64,000 bases of DNA from Adiantum capillus-veneris (Eukaryota; Streptophyta; Polypodiopsida; Polypodiales; Pteridaceae): NCBI GenBank assembly GCA_014529385.2, contig CM043962.1, positions 127,665,470 through 127,729,469 of the forward strand. Direction: 5' to 3'. The notes below the pieces were generated by a model that worked only from the letters and a program-made list of their open reading frames with translations, was not told the DNA's origin and searched no databases. Positions 30,302-39,453 of this stretch are shown here, piece after piece (position 1 is the stretch's first letter; the number at the start of each line of letters is the position of its first letter). The position numbers and the translations under genes were made by a program.

Positions 30302-31192
30302 GATCCTAGAATGACCAGTAATTTCTGGAAGGGTCTCTTTGAGAATTTAGGGACAAGGCTAAATTTCTCTTCGGCCTATCATCCACAAACGGATGGCCAA
30401 AGTGAAATAGATAACCTAACAATTCTCGATCTACTAAAAGCCTATGTAATTGAAGTAGATCAAAGATCCCAATGGGAGAAGTACTTACCCTTAGTGGAGT
30501 ATGCTTACAATAACACTGTACATACTTCCACGGGAAAAGCACCTTTCGAGGTAATTGAGGGAAGATCAAAAAGTCCCTTGCTACTTAAGGTACATGGGAA
30601 GATCTTCGCTGCAGATGAGTATAGCCGAGACCTACAAGAATCTTTTCAAAAGATTAAAGATGCTATCTCTATCTCACAGTAAAGGCAAAAGGCTGCTGCT
30701 GACTAGCACAGAAGAGCCCAAGCCTTTAAAGAAAACGATTGGGTCTTGTTAAAGTTTCCCAAGGCTCGATTAAGGCACACGACGGGCAAGAATCCTACGG
30801 GCCACCAAAAGTACTATGCTAAACTAGCAAAAAGGTACTATGGTCCCTTCCAGATTCTTAGGCCAATCAATGACATGGCCTATCAACTTAAGTTGCCCAA
30901 TCATTGGCTCATACACAATGCTTTTCATGTGAGCCTATTAAAGCCTTACAAAGGAGAGCCACCTCAAGAACCAACTATTGAAGACCCACCGGAGATCGAG
31001 GACCAAGAGGAGGTGCTGCAGCCCGAGTCCATTCTCCGACATGAAGACAAGGTATTAAGAGGCGGTAAGACTATCCGACAATATCTTATTAAGTTTAAGA
31101 ATTATCCTTTTCAAGATGCTAGATGGATGCAAGGCATACAATTAAAGGATAACCTAAACCTTGTCAATGCTTACAATGCTTCCCAAGAGTAA
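30302..31192 (+). pseudogene. pol: Chromovirus integrase C-terminus with chromodomain
   Basis: The integrase continues with FSSAYHPQTDGQSE, supplying the catalytic Glu. TAA (30680) and TAG (30704) stops replace Gln codons, after which the frame is open from 30746 to 31192. The GPF motif region (KRYYGPFQILR ... HNAFHVSLLKPY) is typical of chromovirus integrases. The last ~50 residues (YLIKFKNYPFQDARWM) have the YLVKWKGY..ATWE pattern of a chromodomain, which in chromoviruses guides integration to particular chromatin. The aromatic cage is altered (KFK for KWK, RWM for TWE). Confidence 0.9.
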
Positions 31193-31530
31193 GCAAATGT
31201 ACAAAATGTTAAAAATGAACAAAATTTTTGTCTTATAAGACTCTCTTTTTCTTTATTTGTGCACAAAAATGAAGTAGTATGCATGCTTAGATCAAGTTTG
31301 TGGAGACGACGTCTCTCAAACACCAAGTAGAGCTTGTCACTCTACTATGGAAGACTGATAGGACTGATGTGCAGACATGTTTGCGGCAGCCTCAGGCTCT
31401 CAAGCGCCAAATGGACTAGTCATCCATTATGGAATGATGTCGTAGGGTAACATAGGGATCCTCTACCCTCTAAGAAAAGGACTCATGAACATGCTTTATC
31501 TTCTCTACATCATAGTCGAGCACGACTATG

Positions 31531-31548
31531 ATTTCAAGAGAGAGGTAA
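31531..31548 (+). promoter_or_regulatory. Chromovirus polypurine tract
   Basis: Purine-rich stretch (CAAGAGAGAGG) immediately before the TG of LTR C. Confidence 0.6.
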
Positions 31549-33122
31549 TGTCATAATAATCAATATCTAATTCTCCTAAATGATTTTCTCATATTAAACT
31601 GATCATTTAATGTGGGGAAGGCCAGGGGAGAAAAAGCTAGAATATTGGTTAAGCTAGCAGACCGTCCACAGTAGGGATCCAAAGGAGGGAAAATAGGGAT
31701 CCAAAGGGGGGGCCATCTGCAAAAGAGCCATGTGCAACAATGGGCTAAAAAGACCCTAAGGTTCAGCCCATTAAGACTTCCAAAATGCTAAGGTTCCAAA
31801 ATTCAAAGGTTGTGTCCAAAAGGTCAACCCTAGGGAAAATTGGATGCTTAGTGTGTGTACAAAAGTCTTCTTCAAAGCCTACAAAGGAGGGGGCGAGCCC
31901 ATTTAGTAGGGGATGAGAGAGAAAGCCACACACACACACACACAGGCTCCCTTTACACAAAGGGAATTAGGGACACATGTCTCCGTAGGCCAGATGCCCA
32001 CAAGGTGTGCCCAATTCCTATTGGAAGACCCTTGAAGTGGACCAATGAGAATTAAGCTAGAGTAAATCTAGTTTAATTAATTTAAAAACATTTAATAAAA
32101 GAAACCAATGAGAATTAAGTCTCCTAAAAGACTATTGGGAAGTCTCCCAAGGGGTCCAATGAGCATTCAGGAGCCCAATGGCTTGCCTGATTCCTATTGG
32201 CCAGGAGGCAAAGGGGTCCAATGAGAGTTTAGTTTAATTATTTAATTACCTAAAGCTCTCACAAAAGGGGAAAGGGGGACACATGTCAGAAGGCTATCAC
32301 TTATGCTGCTTAACACCCATTGGCTTGACTTGGGGAGGTCCAATGACCAATTTAGCAGGAAGGGCTCGCCCAAGAGAGAGAGGGGGCTGATTTTTGCTTG
32401 GCATTGACACACACATACTCACACTTGACCATGTGTGAAGAAAGAATACTCTATCTCCTCCCAAGCTTTAATGGAGAGCTCATCACCTACTCCAATCTTG
32501 TGAGATAGAAGCCTACATCAACACTCTCTTGGCATGTGGATGCAAATCCAACCAAGAGCCAAGCTTCAATGCATGCTCATCTTCTCTACCAAGATAATTA
32601 CTAAGCTAAGCTATGCTAATATGAGTGATTATGTGGGAGATGTACAGCTTTCTCGTAAGATACTCCTTCTTCCTCTCAATCTACTCTCATACCCTGCTAG
32701 CTCTCACCATCTTCGAAGGTGTGTGAGGTCTTGGGTCTGAGAATGGGGATAATTCAAGTTGTGTTTGATTAAGTGTTTTGCTTAGTGCATGAAGCTTCCA
32801 TCTTCATTGCACTAGCTAGTCTTGAAGGAACACAAAGAATTGTATTGTACAATGTCTCTCTTGATGGGAGAAACCATAATACAAAGCCTTTTGGAGGGGG
32901 GACCGGCTCCATGCAAATCTGGTCCTCAACTGTTGTCAATAGCTTAATTTCTCTCTCTTTTGAAAGTATTTTTGATGCTATCTAACTAGGTGTTATGCTT
33001 TTTGTTGCTCTCTCCACCCAAGCACTCTTGTAATTCTCATTAGGAATCTATTCTAATGAAATGCCCACCATGTTCATGCTAATTTCCGCTACACATAAGT
33101 TATTAGGCCATTAAATGTTACA
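31549..33122 (+). repeat. Chromovirus 3' LTR (LTR C)
   Basis: TGTCATAATAATC...TTAAATGTTACA, about 1% different from LTR B by eye, followed by the target duplication AGACA. Confidence 0.95.
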
Positions 33123-33127
33123 AGACA
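33123..33127. other. Target site duplication AGACA (right)
   Basis: Matches 5174-5178 exactly. The pentamer lies inside the minus-strand ORF X and is counted once when the frame is followed across the insertion. Confidence 0.9.
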
Positions 33128-34127
33128 TTTTCCACTTGAAAAGTTGGAAACATGCATACAAAGCTACACAACGAATCCTAGGACTCACCAACTGCCAATC
33201 ACGATCCTCACAGATAAGGGGATATGGCCCAAACATACATTGAAGCATGTGAAATTTATCCATCAAATCATGATGCAAGCAAAAGATCACTTGAACTTCC
33301 TTTTCTAACCCATCATCAAGAATTTTATATTGAGCACTCACAGGGCACGTATCATTGAGGACATCCCTTGGAGATGGCACTAACATAAAATCCTTGCAAA
33401 CATAGAACTCGTTGCCACCACCTTCATGACCCAATACCTTTGCATCACAACCACTAACGGGTTGCCCAACACCCAGCTCAGGTAAAGAACATGGACCCAA
33501 GGTCACATCAACTAGTATAGCATCATCCTCTCTTGCATCATCTTCACTTGACGTGGAAACTCCATGACCATAGACTATCATTTCATCTTCATTACAAGCA
33601 TCCATGTCTTGTTTTTGCAAAGACCCTTCCCAAAATATACGGTGCTCTTTGTGCAAGGCTACCATATCCTTCAATGGATCTAGCAACTCAATGTCATCAT
33701 CGCATACATTGCTACACCAACTCTCATTAGCATTAGATGTATCCTCATCATAGGTTGCCTCATCCTTCTCAATTTCACTCTCATCATCTTCACTTCCTAT
33801 GCTAGTGCTCAAACTTTTGCATTCATCTACTATTTCCTTTCCATTTTTCACCATAGGCATGTGTACGGCCTCCAAAGTTGCTTCACATACTTCATTTACA
33901 TTGATTTTGCACAGATGGGTATGCACACCTGTATCCAAGCTATTATCTTTGCTAGCATGAGCACTTGCAACTGTGACTTTATGCACATAAAGTTCATCCA
34001 CACTATCCATACCACGTATTGGCAAAGGGCACTTCATGAATGTAGCAACACACAGCTTTCTCCCCTTTTGTAGCGTTGTTTTCAATGCTTCACACATGGA
34101 TTTGGGCTCTTTCTCTTGCAATTTCAT
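33123..34127 (-). pseudogene. Unrecognised ORF X, N-terminal part
   Basis: An uninterrupted frame of about 335 codons starting MKLQEKEPKSM and cut by the chromovirus at 33123. It continues in frame at 5178 and has about 480 codons in total if one later stop is ignored. Residues about 105-145 are very acidic (SEDDESEIEKDE). The later part has a Cys/His-containing region (FCLHHDLMDKFHMLQC) and an LICEDRDWQLVSPRIRC block. There is no knuckle, protease, RT or integrase motif and no clear signal peptide or membrane helix. A gag remnant lies directly upstream on the same strand, so this is probably an extra ORF of a decayed retroelement. A host-derived or captured gene cannot be excluded. Confidence 0.55.
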
Positions 34128-34149
34128 CTTGAGGATCTATCGCAACAGA

Positions 34150-34620
34150 CTCATGAATACCTATAATCTTTGGCTACTTGTAAAAGCGGAATGAAAATCC
34201 TCTTTAGACATGGCTTCCACATGAAATAGAGCATCTTTCCAGACTCTGCAAGCATCATCAAATCTTGACCAAAAATCTGCAATAGACTCATGCTCTTGCA
34301 TAAACAAACTAGTGAACTGTTTCAATGCATCTTGGTGAGGGATCACCTTCTTGAACCCCCTACCTCTTCAAAAAGCATCTCTTAAGCATGTCCCAATTTC
34401 CCTTCTCATCTTGTGACAAGCCCTCATACCAATCTCTTGCATTACCTTTGACCACCAGATTGATGCTTGTATATCTACCTCACTTGGAACTGCACGGCAT
34501 AAACATGTCAAGTCAAACTCATAAGATGCAAGCTAGTCATCTAAATCTTTGCAACCTGTGAAAATTGATGGTTGGAATGGCACCACCATCTTGAAACTCC
34601 CTTCAACTTACAAAATGTGC
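34150..34620 (-). pseudogene. gag: Decayed gypsy-type gag
   Basis: Frame-shifted minus-strand coding. PSIFTGCKDLDD and LASYEFDL lie near 34570-34510, then a GNARDWYEGLSQDEKGNWDML block near 34450-34390 in another frame, then an open 61-codon stretch (34346-34161) with ALKQFTSLFMQEHESIADFWSRFDD. The order and spacing fit the retrotransposon gag domain (W-Y..L....W..L..F...F). It is the only recognisable retroelement part of locus X. Confidence 0.6.
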
Positions 34621-35439
34621 ATACATCACTGGTCAAAATTCAAATTTTGGGTGCACAACCGGCAATTATCAGTCCCCAATGAAATTGCCAAAGGATGATG
34701 GAGCAAAAGACATTGTGTGCACACTCACACATTGAGACACCTCAACACAGCACAAGGTATTCACTTAACTTCCTCACCTCACTCACCACCACTCAAGAGC
34801 TCAATGAAAATTCTACCCAGAAGCTCAATTCAAACTCCAAACACAAACACTTGAAATCACACTTGATGGTGACCCAAATATACAATAAAACCCATTAAAA
34901 TATCAAAAACTCTAGCGGAAAAATTCCTCTCTCAAAGCATTGCAAAACGTTCACCAAACTCCACTGTGTTGGACTCTTTGGAGTAGCACCAACCCTAATG
35001 GCACCGATACAGGGTCACATAGTCTTGCACAAAGCCGCACCTTCTTCCCTCAATTCCTTGCATCCATGAAAACCTCAAAACTCCCATAGACTCTCCCAAG
35101 TGAAAAATTGAAGAGAAAAAACTCTCATTCACTCCTCCACACACTCGAAAATAGGACGCGAATGCGAGAGTACTGCACTAGACCACCTGTAAGAACCCTG
35201 CTTTCTCCCACACACACAGAGGTGAATGTGCCAATATTGCACATCAAAAGTTCTCTCTCAGCCTCAAAACTCACGGAACCATGAGTGATGGGTCAATTTG
35301 AAGTTTTTTCACACCATTTTTGTCATTTTTTGACCTTTCTAACCCGAGTTCTGTCCAATTTTGACCCCTAGCAGGCAAAAAAAATCCTAAACGGACTCCA
35401 AAATTCACCAAATCTTGTAGGCTTCATCCTTGATAACCA
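34621..35439. other. No gene seen; possible LTR or leader of locus X
   Basis: About 800 bases with stops in all frames beyond about 70 codons. The sequence is A/C-rich with CACA motifs. If locus X is a minus-strand element, this is where its 5' leader and part of its LTR would lie, but no primer site could be identified. Confidence 0.4.
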
Positions 35440-35797
35440 AGCCAAATTTACACATGATCACATAACATTTTTGAGCACTTCTAGGGTGGTGCACGCATCA
35501 CTGTAGATCAGGCACCGCAAATAGATAGTTATTGCATGTGTCAATCTTCTCAGGTGGGACAAGGGTGCCCACACCTCCCATTTGCATTATTTCAATTCTA
35601 GAAAGCTCAAGCACATTCCCTATAACCAAAAGAAGCCACTTGGAGCCATATATAAGTCTTTGATAGCTTGTCCAGACACATGCATGTGCCCGACCGTCGG
35701 CACGCAGCATGATTATTTACAATTTGTACGCATCACATCATTTTTGAAACCTAAAACTACTTTGCAAAGCTCCCAAATGCATGGATTCACATCCTTT
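35440..35797. repeat. Direct repeat, right copy (partner 2680-3030)
   Basis: About 85% identical to 2680-3030 by eye. Similarity ends near 35797, exactly where a gypsy protease fragment begins, so 35797/35798 looks like an element boundary. Confidence 0.65.
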
Positions 35798-35807
35798 GTA
35801 CAGCATA

Positions 35808-36525
35808 TGAGGATGTCTAACCATACCAAAGCCAAGTGTCTGGGTGTGGCGCACGATGTGAAGGTCAAGGTGATGGGCATAGAGTGCCTAATTGATTTTT
35901 TTGTGATGAAGGCAGGGGATAATGCTTATCCAATCATTTTGGGTAGGCCATGGCTTTTGGCGATAGGAGCTAAGCAGGATTAGGAGAGCAAAGTGTTCAC
36001 TTTGCCTGACAAAGAGGGAGGTAGACAAATTGTGCTTGATTTGAAGACCAAAGGGAGCAGTTCTCGTCCTATGGCAATTAAAGATGAGGGCGACACGACG
36101 AGTTATGAGTACAAGACAGAAACGGGTTATGATGAAGGCTATACTAGCACAGAGGAAGAGGAGAGCGAGGACGACATGTTGAAGATAGATGCAGACTTAT
36201 TTGGGGTCACCCTAGACGACTCCCCACCTAAAGAAGAAGGTATGCAACCTCAAGCTCATGGTTTAAGCATAGAGGAGGTTTCAAGCATGAAAAGCAAAGA
36301 CTTAACCAAGGGTGAAAAGGAAGGCTATCTTCAACTGTGTGAGTCCTATCCAAATCTATTTGCGATGGAGTACAAGCATTTGTGAGTTTCAAAGGGGATG
36401 GAGCACAAGATTGTTCTTAAGGAGGGACATAAGCCGAAAGCACAGAAGCTGAGAAGACTAGGGGAAATCCAAAAGGAAGCCTTTTGGCATGAGATCACTA
36501 AGTTGTTGGAGGCAAGCATCATCCT
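35808..36525 (+). pseudogene. pol: Protease C-terminal half and linker to RT
   Basis: From about 35808 the frame reads MSNHTKAKCLG, VKVMGIECLIDFFVM and YPIILGRPWLLAIGAKQD, the second half of a retropepsin without the DSG. One stop (TAG, 35981) separates it from 35993-36385, an acidic linker (TSTEEEESEDDM). After another stop the RT lead-in is readable (KPKAQKLRRLGEIQKEAF). Codons upstream of 35798 belong to the direct repeat and are not protease. Confidence 0.8.
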
Positions 36526-37143
36526 GTGAAGGAGTCAGAGTGGGTCTCACCAATGGTCATAACCCCTAAGAAGAATGGGAAATGGAGAGTGTGTGTCCAC
36601 TACAAGCCATTGAATGCCGCGACCAAGAGGAATCACTACCCATTGCCATTTCAAGATGAAATCCTAAACCAGGTGGCTGGGCACGAAAGATACTCAATTA
36701 TGGACGGCTTTTTGGGGTACTTTCAAATAGGGATTGCGCTTGAAGACCAGCTGAAGACCACATTCATATCTCCATGGGGTTGCTTCGCTTACTCCAAGAT
36801 GCCCTTCGGATTGGTGAATGCATATGCCATCTTCCAAGGTTGGATGAACAGGGTATTTGGTCCATACCTGGGCCATTTTATTAGGGTCTTCACAGATGAT
36901 ATCGGCTGCTACAGTTCAAGAATAGAGCACCTATCAAAGCTCCAGTTATGCTTTCAAAGGCTCGATGAAGAAGGAGGTCAACTGAATCCCAAGAAGTACA
37001 AGCTAGCACAGCCTCGAGCGCATCTGTTGGGTCATGTGGTGTCACAAAACGGTATAGAGGCTGATCCCGAGAAGGTGAAGGCATTGGTGTTGATCGAGCC
37101 ACCATCACATGCTCAAGGTTTGGCTTCATTTGTTCACTGTTAA
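36526..37143 (+). pseudogene. pol: TAT-like reverse transcriptase
   Basis: Open for 205 codons. It contains SEWVSPMVITPKKNGKWRVCV, the MDGFLGYFQIGIA block, KMPFGLVNAYAIFQGWMN, and the catalytic pair in VFTDDIGCYSS. LLGHVVSQNGIEADPEKV follows. It ends at a TAA at 37141. The missing start and end are in neighbouring frames. The FTDD in place of YVDD or FVDD keeps both aspartates. Confidence 0.9.
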
Positions 37144-37166
37144 ATTATCTATCACGTTTCTTATGG

Positions 37167-38362
37167 ATGTTGTCGCAATATGTGCATCCTCTTCAAAAGA
37201 GGGCTCAGCAAGTGCATGGTTATGAATGGGATGGGGAATCTCAGGAGGCTTTTGATAGAGTCATGGAGGTTTTGTGTCAGTTGCCGGTGATGTGTCCTCC
37301 CAATCAAGAGGATGACTTTTATGTGTCTATGACGGTGGGCACAGTTGCTATTGGAGCGGTTCTACTGCAAAAGGTAGGGAGAAGCTACAAGCCGATATAC
37401 TTCGAGAGCAGAGTGATTAGCCCAAGAGAGGCTACCTACATTGAAGCAGAGCAATGGGTGATGGCTTTAGTCTTCACTTGCAGCAAGTTCATAGTCCATT
37501 TAATAGTGCGTAAGTTCTTTGTATTGATGGCTAATAATCTATTGCCAGAAGTGGTGCTACATTTGAAGCAAGGAAGGAGGATTATCAAGTGGGTGTTGGA
37601 GCTACAAGAGTTCAAATTCGAGTTTAAGGTAGATCACACGAATCGGTCTCACCTAGCAGACATTCGTGTCAGCATGGCCATCGATTTGCCGGCCTATCCA
37701 AGAGTGGTGCGAGATGAAGCTAAGGAGGAACCCGACTTGGAGGACGATGGAGCATATCGAAGGGTAGTGCAGAAGGCAGGAGGAGGTGTGGTGATACACG
37801 TGCCACACGGCAAAGTTATATTTTTGAAGGTGTATGATCTGGAGGATGTCTACACCAATAATCAGGTGGAGTATCTCACTCTGCATTTGGGTCTTAAGCA
37901 GTGCATAGAGTTTGGCATTTCAAGGTTGGTGGTGAAGGGACATGCACTTCTAGTTATCAAGCAACTACTAGGACAATGGCAGGTAAAACGCAATTCTTTG
38001 AAGCATTGGTTTTTTCCATCAAGAAGATGTTGAAGTCTTTTGAAGAAGTCCAATTCAAGCATGTGAAAAGAGAGCAAAATCAAGAGGCGGATCAGCTAGC
38101 AAGCAGCAAAGGGCAAATGCATATTGCAGGTCTATATGTGGCCCCAACCACTTATGTAGGTAGGGAGACTCTAAAGGAGATTGAAGGTTTTTTGGGTACA
38201 GGGCAATGTTCAGAAGGTTTGACCAAGCTGCAAAAGAGAAGAGTGGTGCAAAAGGCCCGCAAATTCACACTGGTAGGCAAAGATCTCATGAACTATGGGC
38301 GTGATGGAGTACTTAGAAGTATGTTGTACAAAGAAGAGATAGGAATCGTGCTGGAGCAATGA
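37167..38362 (+). pseudogene. pol: Dual RNase H region: degenerate RNase H plus archaeal-type RNase H
   Basis: Open segments 37167-38033 and 37901-38362 join through a frameshift near 38000. Residues 45-125 of the first are a gypsy RNase H without its usual acidic residues (YVSMTVGTVAIGAVLLQ, FVLMANNLLP), as reported for TAT elements. Residues 190-275 are a second RNase H: D194 (DDGAY), GGGVVIHVPHGK, TNNQVEYLTLHLGLK with E235, then VKGHALLVIKQLLGQW, where the expected third Asp is H259. The last part is in the second segment (FKHVKREQNQEADQLAS). The extra RNase H presumably performed RNA removal. The Asp-to-His change should disable it. Confidence 0.85.
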
Positions 38363-39453
38363 CATGAAGAGAGTGGACATCACGGCAAAGACCAGGTTCT
38401 ATTTCGAGTGCTTAGAGCAGGCTTTTGGTGGCCTTCCATGCTGAAGGACGTGCATTACTGGTGCAAGACGTTCCACGAGTGTCAGGCTATAGGTGAAAGA
38501 CGTCTGGTAGTGGAGTCATAGGGTGCCATCATCGCACAAAATTCTTTCGATAAGTGGGGTATGGATGCCATAGGCCCTCTCCCAAAGTCTACAAGTGGTA
38601 AGAAGTACGTGGTGGTAGCCATTGACTACCTTACAAGGTGGGTTGAGGCCAAAGCAATGAAGGAAGTAACTGCTAATGTGGTGGCTCAGTTTGTGTTTGA
38701 TAACATCTGTTGCCGTTTTGGTGTTCCATGGGTGTTACTTTTTGATAGGTGTCAGGGGTTTAGAAGCAAGCTCATGAGTGCATTAGTGGAGAACTTGAAG
38801 ATTCAGCATCGGTTTTCCTCACCCTATCACCCACAATGCAATGGTCTAGTCGAGAGTGCTAATGGTCAAATTGTCAAGATGTTAACGAAGTATGTGTACA
38901 AGCAAGAAGCTGAGTGGGAAGCAAATTTAGAGAAGTGTTTGTGGGTGTACAGAACATCCTATAAAGTGGCTACAAACTTCACTCCATTCGAGCTTGTTTA
39001 TGGCAAGGAGGTTGTGTTGCCGGTGCATGCATAGCTAGGTTCTTTAAAGGGTATGTGGCATGTCAATGCCACTCAAAAAGTGGTTCTACAAGATCGGATA
39101 GCCAGTTTGGAGGCTTTGTAGATGGACAGAGAGGCAGCGGCAGACTATTATGTGAAGTAGAGAGAGAAGCGGGTTGCCAAGTTCAATCAGAACCTGCTGG
39201 ACAAGAAGATAGAAGAAGGAGACCTAAAAGCTACCTGGATTTCACATTCCAGAAGAAGTTCAAGAAAAAGTGGACAGGTCCATATAAAGTGCAGAAGGCC
39301 TTTCCGAATGGGACCTATCAGCAGCTGGTAAGAGCAAATGGCAAGCTTCTTAGGAACAAGGTGAATGGTGTGCAGCTCAAACTGTATTTCAAGAGGGATC
39401 TAGTGCCTGAGGTGCAGCAAATTATAGTCAAGGAGGTTGGGCAACCCACCTAG
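38363..39453 (+). pseudogene. pol: TAT-like integrase
   Basis: After a TGA at 38360 the frame continues with HHGKDQVLFRVLRAGFWWPSM and a Cys pair altered to HWCKTFHEC (HHCC domain). The open segment 38561-39034 carries the core: MDAIGPLP (first Asp), LFDRCQGF (second Asp, in SDxG-like context changed to FDRC) and NGLVESANG (Glu). Further stops follow. The C-terminal domain is readable in the frame of 39055-39453 (KKWTGPYKVQKAFPNGTYQQL, NGVQLKLYF). Confidence 0.88.

Larger units (their letters stand above)
5179..33122 (+). mobile_element. Ty3/gypsy chromovirus, split by a nested element
   Basis: LTRs of 1573 and 1574 bp bound the element, with matching 5-bp target duplications, a tRNA-iMet primer site and a purine-rich tract before the 3' LTR. 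Without the 19-kb guest and its duplicated target the element is about 8.9 kb, normal for plant chromoviruses. Order: gag, CCHC knuckle, protease, RT, RNase H, integrase with a C-terminal chromodomain-like segment. By-eye comparison of the LTRs shows roughly 16 substitutions in 1.57 kb (about 1%). The coding region has one frameshift and four in-frame stops, so this copy is inactive. Confidence 0.95.
35800..39453 (+). mobile_element. 5'-truncated TAT-like Ty3/gypsy element
   Basis: Begins in the middle of the protease domain and runs through RT, a degenerate RNase H, a second (archaeal-type) RNase H and integrase. The second RNase H domain is the hallmark of the TAT group of plant gypsy elements. 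Several stops and shifts interrupt it. The 5' LTR, gag and protease active site are missing. No certain 3' LTR was found, although GACGAGGGGGC at 39573-39583 could be a polypurine tract. Confidence 0.85.
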
